From: Nemertoderma westbladi
Taxonomy: Eukaryota > Xenacoelomorpha > Nemertodermatida > Nemertodermatidae
Reading direction: 5' to 3'
NCBI GenBank assembly: GCA_032718475.1
Contig: JAUCBJ010005997.1
Coordinates: forward strand, 1-37,372
DNA: 37,372 bases
In this document: positions 1 through 12,887 of the stretch, piece by piece
Numbering within the stretch: the stretch's first letter is position 1
Layout of the letters: every line of letters begins with the position of its first letter
Position numbers and translations under genes: made by a program
The notes under the pieces: model-generated
Told to the model about the DNA's origin: nothing
What the model saw: the letters and a program-made list of their open reading frames with translations, nothing else
Database searches by the model: none

Positions 1-1577
1 ACCGCAAACTAAAACTGTATTTTTTCTATTTAACTTGCACTTCTGTTTTGTAATGTGGCGGCTGGGTGTTAGTTGCAGTGGTATATCACTGAAATAAGAC
101 ACTATTATCTAGGAAGTGGCGAACTGTATGTTGTACGGAAAATTATAAATCTTTTAATATAATTTCGATTTTGACACTGAGTTCGAATGTTTTTCCCCAA
201 TACAACTGGAATACGCCCTGAGATTTCTCTTTGTTAACCTTGCCAATTATAATGCGTGTAGATACTGAGTTCTATTGTATAAGTTGGTTGTAAACAACAA
301 ACTGCTGGTTGAGATTGGTTCGCATTTGTTCCACACAATAGGATAATGAGGCTTATTTTGCTTTACTTTCCGTTTTACCTTCCTTTGAATGGATTTAGAT
401 AAGATAATCTATATTGAATTCCTCTTTCACTCATTCCTCTTTCACTCAATAGCCTGCGAATGTCGGTGGAAAATTGATCATTTTTTTAGCTTATTTTAAT
501 GTGAGTCAATTTTCTATACGATGGGGATTCGCCTTTCTAAACAGCAGGTGTCGTCCAATTTTGTTCAGGGTTAATTGGTTTAGCTATCATGCACATAATT
601 TACTTGATTAATTTATCCCTAATAGAGATAATGGATATTCGGATATGATAGGATATCACAGGACATTTTTCTAAAATATTCATTTTTCTTTGCCGAAGGA
701 GCGTTGATTGTAGTGTTATTAAACATCAGTAACAGCTCAGTCGGGCGAATAGGTATTCTTATTAATATTCGGAACAGGAAGTAATGTTTTAAGTTTTCAG
801 AAATGAACATTTGGCGTTATTTTTTACCACAGAGGATTATGGATAACATATGGCCAAGACTCGTGTGAGGATTTATTGTGATGTAGTGGTACAGAAATCG
901 CGGTATAGCGGTGAAAGGCATTCGTTAATAATAAGTATTCATATACTGTAGGGAGTATAGAGGAAGTATACTGTTTGGTCGTTGGAATAGGAAGTACTTC
1001 ACTTAAAAGTGGATCGGCATGTTGTGTGCATGGGTCATTGCCTAATCATTGCTACGTAATTTCCTGTTGCAAGAAAGAACTCTTGTCGGTTCTCCAGTAG
1101 GCAGCACTGCTGTTGCGAATTTAGTGTTAATATTCGAAAATATCGGTCAGTTCAGGAATGAATGAACGTATTTTATGTATAGGTTGAATAAAAAGTCAAT
1201 TATAATTAATTCTTGTGTTGCTATTTGCTTGAAAATTTAATATTTTCAATGTTGCGAATTTATTTTTTTACTAACACCATTGCATTGTGTAATGCACATA
1301 ACTGAGGCGAACGTACGACAAATATTTGGACTTGACTATTTAAAATTCTTTTGTTAATGTTCTGTTACCAGTAATATTGGATATACAGGAACGATAGGCA
1401 ATATTTTCTTACTTTCGAGATGTGTAAATTCTGAAGCTGTGTGTTTAATGAGTTATATATCCTTACAAAAAATTATGTTCGCAAATCCTGTAGGCTTACC
1501 TATAGTATACCTTGCAGCTTTGTCTACCCTCTTCTATTGATGCTTCAATGTCTCATGATATAACGATTTATCGCAAG
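1..1577. other. intergenic, no gene seen
   Basis: AT-rich sequence upstream of the first FOXRED2-like gene. I see no convincing coding segment or RNA gene. A 15-bp direct duplication (two copies of CCTCTTTCACTCATT, the second imperfect at its end) lies at about 421-450. The promoter of the downstream gene must lie here, but no clear TATA box or initiator stands out. Confidence 0.6.
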
Positions 1578-3551
1578 ATGTTACGCTTTGTGTATTTGTT
1601 TATTTTGGTTAAATATATTTATTTATGTTTTTATGGTCATGCATCTGCGGCATTAAGTTTTGAAGATCCTACCTACGCGTCCGCAGTGAATGCTTCTTAC
1701 CACCAGTACTGTATCATTGGTGCAGGTCCTTCTGGAATCCAGATGGCGTATTTCCTCCAGAAAGCCAACCGCGATTACATCGTCTACGAACAGAATTCTA
1801 TTAGTGGTTCTTTCTTTGTCAAATACCCAAGACATCGAACTCTTATTAGCATCAACAAGAGATTCACAGGACAGACTAATAAAGAGTTTAATTTTCGTCA
1901 TGATTGGAACTCCTTAATTAGTGATGATGAAAATCTATTATTTACGAAATATTCGAAGAAATTTTTTCCTGATGCTGATGATATGGTCACATATCTAAAT
2001 GATTTTTCTCAAAAGTTCCAACTTAATATTCAATACAACACTAGAGTGAAGGATATCTCCGCCTACCTCATAAATAATGAGTTGAATCTCACTTTAAACA
2101 ACGATACCAAGTACAAGAAGGAACACCCCGACTACTTCTCCAATGACACCAATTTGTCTTATAGGTATATTTTTAGTGACCAAAATGATGTCATATACAC
2201 ATGCGGTTTGTTGCTTGTGGCAACAGGGTGGTCTAAACCGAATATTCCTGCTGACATTTTTGATGATGACAATTTGTTAACGTCATATGACGACATGAGC
2301 TTAGATACTGACATATACGAAGGAAAGACTGTACTAATACTTGGTAAAGGGAATAGCGCATTCGAGACTGCAGATCATATAATGGGTGTTGCTGGTGCTA
2401 TACACATGGTCAGCAACTCTAGAGTTGCACTGGCATGGCAAACTCACTATGTTGGTGACCTTAGAGCGGTCAACAACGGTTTGATCGATACATACCAATT
2501 GAAATCATTAAATGGTATAATTGAAGGCCCTCTAAATAATTTGGGTTTTGGGCGGTGTTTCAAAGATAAAATATGTGTTTATGACATGAGTGAATCTGAT
2601 GCGATGGATGAAATTTTAACAACTGATTTTGATAACGGCGCTATTCGTCACGGACATGATATTGTAATTCGATGTCTCGGTTTTACTTTTGATTTTGACA
2701 TATTTCAGAGGCGAGCCAAACCTAACCCAGCTGCAACAGGCGGTGGTCTATCTAAATTTCCTGCAATCGATGCGAGGTATATATCGATTCCTGGTATGTA
2801 TATACTAGGTCCATTGGCTCATTCATTAGATTACAAGATATCTGCCGGTGGCTTCATCCATGGCTTCCGTTACACCACACGTGCATTGTCTCGTCTCTTG
2901 GAGTTTGAGTTCCACTCTGTAGTCTGGCCTTCAATCACTTCTAAATTAAATCACCTGGAGAATCATATTGTAAAAAGAATAAATGAAATGAGTGGTCCAT
3001 ATCAGATGTTTGGTGTTCTGGGTGAAGTTATACTCATTGATACTATCAACAACGAGTTTACACACTTCGAAGAGTTTCCTGTAAAGTTAATAGATCAGTT
3101 TGAAGAAACCACAGGCCACTTATTGAGGAACCGATCTTTAATTGTTGTTACATTGGAATATGGGGCAAATTTCTCCCATCCTGGTGCGGATACTATGAAT
3201 AATGATAGAGCGAAAGGGGTTGATCCTCATCTCGCATGGGATGCTAACTTTTTGCATCCTGTATTTTATTATTACAAAAGTCTGCCCACTTCTCTTGATA
3301 TGGAGACCATTAATGAAAAGGCAATACTACCAATCCCAGACGATGTTATGATGCTTGCTGAGGACTTTCTTACAGAATGGAACAGCCCCAACTCTCATAT
3401 TCTTCAATTGCGGAGATGGTTGGAAAAGATTACTAGTTCGAACCGGAGACATTATTCTAGTACGTCTTGTTTCGAAATGTCGTTACATTCTATTAAACCT
3501 CCATCTGGGTGTAAATCGTATCTAAACGGTGAAGGATTATGGCTCCATTGA
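1578..3551 (+). CDS. FOXRED2-like ER flavoprotein oxidoreductase, copy A
   Basis: A 657-residue FAD-dependent oxidoreductase resembling FOXRED2 (ERFAD), an ER-lumen flavoprotein linked to ER-associated degradation. Seen: a hydrophobic N-terminal signal peptide (about residues 1-24), the FAD Rossmann motif GAGPSG (48-53), an FMO-like ATGW segment, and a second dinucleotide motif GKGNSA (about 256-261) for NAD(P)H. Length is close to the roughly 680 residues of vertebrate FOXRED2. I chose the ATG at 1578 because it has A at -3 and places the signal peptide at the N-terminus; an in-frame ATG at 1548 is possible but has a weaker context. The gene has no introns. The C-terminus ends GLWLH, with no KDEL-like retention signal, although the family in vertebrates carries one. 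Copy B at 23.5 kb is a close paralogue with block-wise identity; homology between them starts just after the signal peptide and stops near the last tryptophan. Family call is confident; exact role is inferred. Confidence 0.88.
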   Translation: MLRFVYLFILVKYIYLCFYGHASAALSFEDPTYASAVNASYHQYCIIGAGPSGIQMAYFLQKANRDYIVYEQNSISGSFFVKYPRHRTLISINKRFTGQTNKEFNFRHDWNSLISDDENLLFTKYSKKFFPDADDMVTYLNDFSQKFQLNIQYNTRVKDISAYLINNELNLTLNNDTKYKKEHPDYFSNDTNLSYRYIFSDQNDVIYTCGLLLVATGWSKPNIPADIFDDDNLLTSYDDMSLDTDIYEGKTVLILGKGNSAFETADHIMGVAGAIHMVSNSRVALAWQTHYVGDLRAVNNGLIDTYQLKSLNGIIEGPLNNLGFGRCFKDKICVYDMSESDAMDEILTTDFDNGAIRHGHDIVIRCLGFTFDFDIFQRRAKPNPAATGGGLSKFPAIDARYISIPGMYILGPLAHSLDYKISAGGFIHGFRYTTRALSRLLEFEFHSVVWPSITSKLNHLENHIVKRINEMSGPYQMFGVLGEVILIDTINNEFTHFEEFPVKLIDQFEETTGHLLRNRSLIVVTLEYGANFSHPGADTMNNDRAKGVDPHLAWDANFLHPVFYYYKSLPTSLDMETINEKAILPIPDDVMMLAEDFLTEWNSPNSHILQLRRWLEKITSSNRRHYSSTSCFEMSLHSIKPPSGCKSYLNGEGLWLH

Positions 3552-3678
3552 TTCCTCGTAGTTTATCAAACTCCTCGGTTTTTGATCATGTACATATATT
3601 ACCAAATATATTAATTATGTAATTTAAATAGGACGTGAATGAACAACTGTGATAGCAAATGGTGCAAAAGTAGGAAAT

Positions 3679-3753
3679 CACCACCAGTGGGGTTCGAACC
3701 CGTGTCTCATAAAATAAACCTTCAGGTATTTCTGACCACTACACCACGGAAGC
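3679..3753 (-). repeat. tRNA-derived SINE head or tRNA pseudogene
   Basis: On the minus strand this reads like a tRNA. It has an A-box-like stretch TGGTGTAGTGGTCAG (about 3732-3746) and a perfect B box GGTTCGAACC (3691-3700) flanked by pairing bases. The middle is not a clean anticodon arm, so a SINE head or decayed tRNA is more likely than a working tRNA gene. It sits about 130 bp after the stop of FOXRED2-like copy A. The body of the element would extend towards lower coordinates, but I cannot fix its end. Confidence 0.55.
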
Positions 3754-4161
3754 TCGTATATCTTGTTGTAATAGCGTTGTAATAAGTAACCTTACGGTTA
3801 TTATTTGATACAGACCGTCATTACGGGTGGATTTATTGTGTCATCTCAATACATTTGCAGTAATAACTTGTACCGTAATGGTACTGCAAATTAAATGCAA
3901 ATTATTGTTTTAACATCCATAAAATTTATTAATTATATTGTTTAGATCCAAAGTCCTGTTAAAATTACTTAATAATGTATATTTGTTAACAAAATATATT
4001 ATCATATCAAATAAATAGTGTGTCGGACCTAACTTTATACGACTTTGGTTTGTTTGTTTCTTTGTAATGAGTTTGATCAGAGTAGATTATAATGAATAAT
4101 ATAAAAGCCTCGATATTTAATATAAAATTTTTTAAATAATCTTAATCTATATTTCTGATAG
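3754..4161. other. AT-rich spacer before the satellite
   Basis: AT-rich sequence with no open frame worth naming, between the tRNA-like element and the first unit of the 37-bp array. It contains AATAAA-type hexamers (for example near 4009), too far from copy A to assign as its poly(A) signal with confidence. Confidence 0.5.
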
Positions 4162-7100
4162 CTCTTTACAATACCACAGTATTTGGGGCACATTATAGCT
4201 CTTTACAATACCACAGTATTTGGGCCACATTATCGCTCTTTACAATACCACAGCATTTGGGCCACATTATCGCTCTTTATAATACCACAGTATTTGGGCC
4301 ACATTATCGCTCTTTACAATACCACAGTATTTGGGGCACATTACCGCTCTTTACAATACCACAGTATTTGGGGCACATTATCGCTCTTTACAATACCACA
4401 GTATTTGGGCCACATTACCGCTCTTTACAATACCACAGTATTTGGGCCACATTATCGCTCTTTACAATACCACAGTATTTGGGGCACATTATCGCTCTTT
4501 ACAATACCACAGTATTTGGGGCACATTATCGCTCTTTACAATACCACAGTATTTGGGCCACATTACCGCTCTTTACAATACCACAGTATTTGGGCCACAT
4601 TATCGCTCTTTACAATACCACAGTATTTGGGCCACATTATCGCTCTTTACAATACCACAGTATTTGGGCCACATTATCGCTCTTTACAATACCACAGTAT
4701 TTGGGCCACATTATCGCTCTTTACAATACCACAGTATTTGGGGCACATTATCGCTCTTTACAATACCACAGTATTTGGGGCACATTATCGCTCTTTACAA
4801 TACCACAGTATGTCGGCCACATTATCGCTCTTTACAATACCACAGTATTTGGGGCACATATCGCTCTTTACAATACCACAGTATTTGGGGCACATTATCG
4901 CTCTTTACAATACCACAGTATTTGGGCCACATTACCGCTCTTTACAATACCACAGTATTTGGGCCACATTATCGCTCTTTACAATACCACAGTATTTGGG
5001 GCACATATCGCTCTTTACAATACCACAGTATTTGGGCCACATTATCGCTCTTTACAATACCACAGTATTTGGGGCACATTATCGCTCTTTACAATACCAC
5101 AGTATTTGGGCCACATTATCGCTCTTTACAATACCACAGTATTTGGGCCACATTATCGCTCTTTACAATACCACAGTATTTGGGGCACATTATCGCTCTT
5201 TACAATACCACAGTATTTGGGGCACATTATCGCTCTTTACAATACCACAGTATGTTGGGCACATTATCGCTCTTTACAATACCACAGTATTTGGGGCACA
5301 TTATCGCTCTTTACAATACCACAGTATGTTGGGCACATTATCGCTCTTTACAATACCACAGTATTTGGGCCACATTATCGCTCTTTACAATACCACAGTA
5401 TTTGGGGCACATTATCGCTCTTTACAATACCACAGTTTGTTGGGCACATTATCGCTCTTTTCAATACCACAGTATTTGGGGCACATTATCGCTCTTTACA
5501 ATACCACAGTATTTGGGCCACATTATCGCTCTTTACAATACCACAGTATTTGGGGCACATTATCGCTCTTTACAATACCACAGTATTTGGGCCACATTAT
5601 CGCTCTTTACAATACCACAGTATTTGGGCCACATTATCGCTCTTTACAATACCACAGTATTTGGGCCACATTATCGCTCTTTACAATACCACAGTATTTG
5701 GGCCACATTATCGCTCTTTACAATACCACAGTATTTGGGCCACATTATCGCTCTTTACAATACCACAGTATTTGGGCCACATTATCGCTCTTTACAATAC
5801 CACAGTATTTGGGGCACATTATCGCTCTTTACAATACCACAGTATTTGGGCCACATTATCGCTCTTTACAATACCACAGTATGTTGGGCACATTATCGCT
5901 CTTTACAATACCACAGTATTTGGGGCACATTATCGCTCTTTACAATACCACAGTATTTGGGCCACATTATCGCTCTTTACAATACCACAGTATTTGGGGC
6001 ACATTATCGCTCTTTACAATACCACAGTATTTGGGCCACATTATCGCTCTTTACAATACCACAGTATTTGGGCCACATTATCGCTCTTTACAATACCACA
6101 GTATTTGGGGCACATTATCGCTCTTTACAATACCACAGTATTTGGGCCACATTATCGCTCTTTACAATACCACAGTATTTGGGGCACATTATCGCTCTTT
6201 ACAATACCACAGTATTTGGGCCACATTATCGCTCTTTACAATACCACAGTATTTGGGCCACATTATCGCTCTTTACAATACCACAGTATTTGGGCCACAT
6301 TATCGCTCTTTACAATACCACAGTATTTGGGCCACATTATCGCTCTTTACAATACCACAGTATTTGGGCCACATTATCGCTCTTTACAATACCACAGTAT
6401 TTGGGCCACATTATCGCTCTTTACAATACCACAGTATTTGGGGCACATTATCGCTCTTTACAATACCACAGTATTTGGGCCACATTATCGCTCTTTACAA
6501 TACCACAGTATGTTGGGCACATTATCGCTCTTTACAATACCACAGTATTTGGGGCACATTATCGCTCTTTACAATACCACAGTATTTGGGCCACATTATC
6601 GCTCTTTACAATACCACAGTATTTGGGGCACATTATCGCTCTTTACAATACCACAGTATTTGGGCCACATTATCGCTCTTTACAATACCACAGTATTTGG
6701 GCCACATTATCGCTCTTTACAATACCACAGTATTTGGGGCACATTATCGCTCTTTACAATACCACAGTATTTGGGCCACATTATCGCTCTTTACAATACC
6801 ACAGTATTTGGGGCACATTATCGCTCTTTACAATACCACAGTATTTGGGCCACATTATCGCTCTTTACAATACCACAGTATTTGGGCCACATTATCGCTC
6901 TTTACAATACCACAGTATTTGGGGCACATTATCGCTCTTTACAATACCACAGTATTTGGGCCACATTATCGCTCTTTACAATACCACAGTATTTGGGGCA
7001 CATTATCGCTCTTTACAATACCACAGTATTTGGGCCACATTATCGCTCTTTACAATACCACAGTATTTGGGGCACATTATCGCTCTTTACAATACCACAG

Positions 7101-10100
7101 TATTTGGGCCACATTATCGCTCTTTACAATACCACAGTATTTGGGGCACATTATCGCTCTTTACAATACCACAGTATTTGGGGCACATTATCGCTCTTTA
7201 CAATACCACAGTATTTGGGGCACATTATCGCTCTTTACAATACCACAGTATTTGGGGCACATTATCGCTCTTTACAATACCACAGTATTTGGGCCACATT
7301 ATCGCTCTTTACAATACCACAGTATTTGGGGCACATTATCGCTCTTTACAATACCACAGTATTTGGGCCACATTATCGCTCTTTACAATACCACAGTATT
7401 TGGGGCACATTATCGCTCTTTACAATACCACAGTATTTGGGCCACATTATCGCTCTATACAATACCACAGTATTTGGGGCACATTATCGCTCTTTACAAT
7501 ACCACAGTATTTGGGGCACATTATCGCTCTTTACAATACCACAGTATTTGGGGCACATTATCGCTCTTTACAATACCACAGTATTTGGGGCACATTATCG
7601 CTCTTTACAATACCACAGTATTTGGGCCACATTATCGCTCTTTACAATACCACAGTATTTGGGGCACATTATCGCTCTTTACAATACCACAGTATTTGGG
7701 GCACATTATCGCTCTATACAATACCACAGTATTTGGGGCACATTATCGCTCTTTACAATACCACAGTATTTGGGCCACATTATCGCTCTTTACAATACCA
7801 CAGTATTTGGGGCACATTATCGCTCTTTACAATACCACAGTATTTGGGGCACATTATCGCTCTATACAATACCACAGTATTTGGGGCACATTATCGCTCT
7901 TTACAATACCACAGTATTTGGGGCACATTATCGCTCTTTACAATACCACAGTATTTGGGGCACATTATCGCTCTTTACAATACCACAGTATTTGGGGCAC
8001 ATTATCGCTCTTTACAATACCACAGTATTTGGGGCACATTATCGCTCTTTACAATACCACAGTATTTGGGGCACATTATCGCTCTTTACAATACCACAGT
8101 ATTTGGGGCACATTATCGCTCTTTACAATACCACAGTATTTGGGGCACATTATCGCTCTTTACAATACCACAGTATTTGGGGCACATTATCGCTCTTTAC
8201 AATACCACAGTATTTGGGCCACATTATCGCTCTTTACAATACCACAGTATTTGGGGCACATTATCGCTCTTTACAATACCACAGTATTTGGGGCACATTA
8301 TCGCTCTTTACAATACCACAGTATTTGGGCCACATTATCGCTCTTTACAATACCACAGTATTTGGGGCACATTATCGCTCTTTACAATACCACAGTATTT
8401 GGGGCACATTATCGCTCTTTACAATACCACAGTATTTGGGGCACATTATCGCTCTTTACAATACCACAGTATTTGGGGCACATTATCGCTCTTTACAATA
8501 CCACAGTATTTGGGCCACATTATCGCTCTATACAATACCACAGTATTTGGGGCACATTATCGCTCTTTACAATACCACAGTATTTGGGCCACATTATCGC
8601 TCTTTACAATACCACAGTATTTGGGGCACATTATCGCTCTTTACAATACCACAGTATTTGGGCCACATTATCGCTCTATACAATACCACAGTATTTGGGG
8701 CACATTATCGCTCTTTACAATACCACAGTATTTGGGGCACATTATCGCTCTTTACAATACCACAGTATTTGGGGCACATTATCGCTCTATACAATACCAC
8801 AGTATTTGGGGCACATTATCGCTCTTTACAATACCACAGTATTTGGGCCACATTATCGCTCTTTACAATACCACAGTATTTGGGGCACATTATCGCTCTT
8901 TACAATACCACAGTATTTGGGGCACATTATCGCTCTATACAATACCACAGTATTCGGGGCATATTATCGCTCTTTACAATACCACAGTATTTGGGCCACA
9001 TTATCGCTCTTTACAATACCACAGTATTTGGGGCACATTATCGCTCTTTACAATACCACAGTATTTGGGGCACATTATCGCTCTATACAATACCACAGTA
9101 TTTGGGCCACATTATCGCTCTTTACAATACCACAGTATTTGGGGCACATTATCGCTCTTTACAATACCACAGTATTTGGGGCACATTATCGCTCTTTACA
9201 ATACCACAGTATTTGGGGCACATTATCGCTCTTTACAATACCACAGTATTTGGGGCACATTATCGCTCTTTACAATACCACAGTATTTGGGGCACATTAT
9301 CGCTCTATACAATACCACAGTATTTGGGGCACATTATCGCTCTTTACAATACCACAGTATTTGGGGCACATTATCGCTCTTTACAATACCACAGTATTTG
9401 GGGCACATTATCGCTCTTTACAATACCACAGTATTTGGGCCACATTATCGCTCTTTACAATACCACAGTATTTGGGCCACATTATCGCTCTTTACAATAC
9501 CACAGTATTTGGGGCACATTATCGCTCTTTACAATACCACAGTATTTGGGGCACATTATCGCTCTTTACAATACCACAGTATTTGGGCACATTATCGCTC
9601 TTTACAATACCACAGTATTTGGGCCACATTATCGCTCTTTACAATACCACAGTATTTGGGGCACATTATCGCTCTTTACAATACCACAGTATTTGGGGCA
9701 CATTATCGCTCTTTACAATACCACAGTATGTTGGGCACATTATCGCTCTTTACAATACCACAGTATTTGGGCCACATTATCGCTCTTTACAATACCACAG
9801 TATTTGGGGCACATTATCGCTCTTTACAATACCACAGTATTTGGGGCACATTATCGCTCTTTACAATACCACAGTATTTGGGGCACATTATCGCTCTTTA
9901 CAATACCACAGTATTTGGGGCACATTATCGCTCTTTACAATACCACAGTATTTGGGGCACATTATCGCTCTTTACAATACCACAGTATTTGGGGCACATT
10001 ATCGCTCTTTACAATACCACAGTATTTGGGGCACATTATCGCTCTTTACAATACCACAGTATTTGGGCCACATTATCGCTCTATACAATACCACAGTATT

Positions 10101-11910
10101 TGGGCCACATTATCGCTCTTTACAATACCACAGTATTTGGGGCACATTATCGCTCTTTACAATACCACAGTATTTGGGGCACATTATCGCTCTTTACAAT
10201 ACCACAGTATTTGGGGCACATTATCGCTCTTTACAATACCACAGTATTTGGGCCACATTATCGCTCTATACAATACCACAGTATTTGGGGCACATTATCG
10301 CTCTTTACAATACCACAGTATTTGGGCCACATTATCGCTCTATACAATACCACAGTATTTGGGGCACATTATCGCTCTTTACAATACCACAGTATTTGGG
10401 CCACATTATCGCTCTATACAATACCACAGTATTCGGGGCACATTATCGCTCTTTACAATACCACAGTATTTGGGGCACATTATCGCTCTATACAATACCA
10501 CAGTATTCGGGGCATATTATCGCTCTTTACAATACCACAGTATTTGGGCCACATTATCGCTCTTTACAATACCACAGTATTTGGGGCACATTATCGCTCT
10601 ATACAATACCACAGTATTCGGGGCATATTATCGCTCTTTACAATACCACAGTATTTGGGCCACATTATCGCTCTTTACAATACCACAGTATTTGGGGCAC
10701 ATTATCGCTCTTTACAATACCACAGTATTTGGGGCACATTATCGCTCTATACAATACCACAGTATTCGGGGCATATTATCGCTCTTTACAATACCACAGT
10801 ATTTGGGCCACATTATCGCTCTTTACAATACCACAGTATTTGGGGCACATTATCGCTCTTTACAATACCACAGTATTTGGGGCACATTATCGCTCTATAC
10901 AATACCACAGTATTTGGGCCACATTATCGCTCTTTACAATACCACAGTATTTGGGGCACATTATCGCTCTTTACAATACCACAGTATTTGGGGCACATTA
11001 TCGCTCTTTACAATACCACAGTATTTGGGGCACTTTATCGCTCTTTACAATACCACAGTATTTGGGGCACATTATCGCTCTATACAATACCACAGTATTT
11101 GGGGCACATTATCGCTCTATACAATACCACAGTATTTGGGGCACATTATCGCTCTTTACAATACCACAGTATTTGGGGCACATTATCGCTCTTTACAATA
11201 CCACAGTATTTGGGGCACTTTATCGCTCTTTACAATACCACAGTATTTGGGGCACATTATCGCTCTATACAATACCACAGTATTTGGGGCACATTATCGC
11301 TCTATACAATACCACAGTATTTGGGGCACATTATCGCTCTTTACAATACCACAGTATTTGGGGCACTTTATCGCTCTTTACAATACCACAGTATTTGGGG
11401 CACATTATCGCTCTATACAATACCACAGTATTTGGGGCACATTATCGCTCTATACAATACCACAGTATTTGGGGCACATTATCGCTCTTTACAATACCAC
11501 AGTATTTGGGGCACTTTATCGCTCTTTACAATACCACAGTATTTGGGCCACATTATCGCTCTTTACAATACCACAGTATTTGGGGCACATTATCGCTCTT
11601 TACAATACCACAGTATTTGGGGCACATTATCGCTCTTTACAATACCACAGTATTTGGGGCACATTATCGCTCTTTACAATACCACAGTATTTGGGCCACA
11701 TTATCGCTCTTTACAATACCACAGTATTTGGGCCACATTATCGCTCTTTACAATACCACAGTATTTGGGGCACATTATCGCTCTTTACAATACCACAGTA
11801 TTTGGGCCACATTATCGCTCTTTACAATACCACAGTATTTGGGGCACATTATCGCTCTTTACAATACCACAGTATTTGGGCCACATTATCGCCTTTTACA
11901 ATACCACAGT
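4162..11910. repeat. 37-bp satellite array, about 209 units
   Basis: Head-to-tail array. The unit starts CTCTTTACAATACCACAGTA and continues TTTGGGGCACATTATCG, 37 bp in all. About 7.75 kb gives some 209 copies. Almost all units are exactly 37 bp; I see three 36-bp units (near 4850, 5000 and 9585). Variant positions are shared by many units: GGGGCAC or GGGCCAC, CTCTTTA or CTCTATA, ATTATCG or ATTACCG, TATTTGG or TATGTTGG, TATTCGGGGCATATT, and CACTTTA. These are regionally clustered, giving higher-order repeats of 2 to 5 units. The consensus has no stop codon in any forward frame and no ATG, so long forward frames are a by-product of the unit. The right end breaks off within a unit at the words CACAGT then CCTAAAAATGG. 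Confidence 0.98.
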
Positions 11911-12125
11911 CCTAAAAATGGCGGGGCCAGCGAGATTGCACTGATGTGCTAGTAAGTGCTGCACCCTTACTACTTTTAATTACCAAACCAGTTGATATAA
12001 TTATTAATACTGTAACAATTAAACAGAATAATTAAATTTAATTATTAATTATTAATTATAAATTACATGTTGTGTCCATGAGGGGCGTGGAGGGGGGATT
12101 TGATACAGCAATGGCCTCGCGGATT
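11911..12125. other. spacer between two tandem arrays
   Basis: Short unique stretch separating the 37-bp array from the 44-bp array. It begins with a GC-richer piece (GGCGGGGCCAGCGAG) and then becomes very AT-rich (TTAATTATTAATTATTAATT type) before turning G-rich at about 12080. No gene is visible. Confidence 0.6.
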
Positions 12126-12533
12126 GATTGGGGTCCAGAGTGCGGTGGAATGGAGGCCATGTTGCCGATGATTGGGGCCCATATGGTGCGGTGGAATGGA
12201 GGCCATGTTGCAGATGATTGGGGTCCATGGTGCGGTGGAATGGAGGCCATGTTGCCGATGATTGGGGTCCATGGTGCGGTGGAATGGAGGCCATGTTGCA
12301 GATGATTGGGGTCCACGGTGCGGAGGAATGGAGGCCATGTTGCAGATGATTGGGGCCCATCATGGTGCGGTGGAATAAAGGCCATGTTGCCGATGACTTT
12401 GGTCCATGGTGCGGTGGAATGGAGGCCATGTTGCAGATGATTGGGGTCCATGGTGCGGTGGAATGGAAGCCATGTTGCAGATGATTGGGGCCCATATGGT
12501 GCGGTGGAATGGAGGCCATGTTGCCAATGATTT
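12126..12533. repeat. 44-bp GC-rich minisatellite, about 9 units
   Basis: Tandem repeat with core GGTGCGGTGGAATGGAGGCC followed by ATGTTGCCGATGATTGGGGTCCAT. Most units are 44 bp; units with CCCATATGG or CCCATCATGG are 2-3 bp longer. About nine copies are present, with a CCGATG or CAGATG alternative at one position. It is unrelated in sequence to the neighbouring 37-bp array and much richer in G and C. Open frames on either strand across it are repeat by-products. Confidence 0.95.
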
Positions 12534-12647
12534 AGGTTGTTGGTTACCCATTATACTTTAAGCAGGGACACTGCAGTCTCAGGGCCGGCATGAACAACTG
12601 ACTCGCCGGTCTACCTAGTGCAACAGTTAGCGATCCAGGTAGGGGGA

Positions 12648-12887
12648 GGGGGGGGGGGGGGGGGGACTGGACGCAATAAATATTAATCCCTCTCCAGGGG
12701 AAATTTGACGCAAACAACAGCTGATTACTCTCAAAAATAAAACTGTAACCTGTTCTATTGTGCTTAGTTTATTGTTTTGGTTAAAAGAGCGTGCCACTGT
12801 AACCTGCTCCTTTCCCTAGATTGTGAATTTAATATTGAGGTGGGATATTAATTCGCCAAGGCGGGATTTGCGTCCAATTTCCCCCCC
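12648..12887. mobile_element. MITE-like element with G-rich inverted ends
   Basis: It begins with an 18-base G run (12648-12665) followed by ACTGGACGCAATAAAT and ends ATTTGCGTCCAATTT plus a C run (to 12887), so the ends are imperfect inverted repeats. The interior carries AGTTTATTGTTTTGGTTA and a 27-bp segment (12790-12816) that recurs exactly, inverted, at 27044-27070, and more loosely in the element at 29086-29332. Length is about 240 bp. No coding capacity. The inverted ends and recurrence support a non-autonomous DNA transposon; no target-site duplication was identified. Confidence 0.6.

Noticed and set aside
1512-1577. N-terminal extension of FOXRED2-like copy A from position 1512
   Set aside because: The codon at 1512 is TTG, not ATG. 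The ATG at 1578 has a better context and puts the signal peptide at the terminus.
3679-3753. Functional tRNA gene
   Set aside because: The A and B boxes look good, but the anticodon region does not form a standard arm and no consistent acceptor stem is seen.
4162-11910. CRISPR-like array
   Set aside because: Units are contiguous with no unique spacers, there are no cas genes, and the window is clearly animal DNA.
4183-11952. Three overlapping frames of about 2,540-2,590 codons encoding a giant 37-residue repeat protein
   Set aside because: They arise because a stop-free 37-bp unit is repeated. The apparent starts are TTG, the consensus has no ATG, all three frames give the same peptide, and there is no upstream signal or codon bias.
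12052-12551. Overlapping minus-strand and plus-strand frames rich in His and Pro (SIPPHH, WPPFHRT)
   Set aside because: They follow the 44-bp minisatellite in several frames at once and have no unique sequence.
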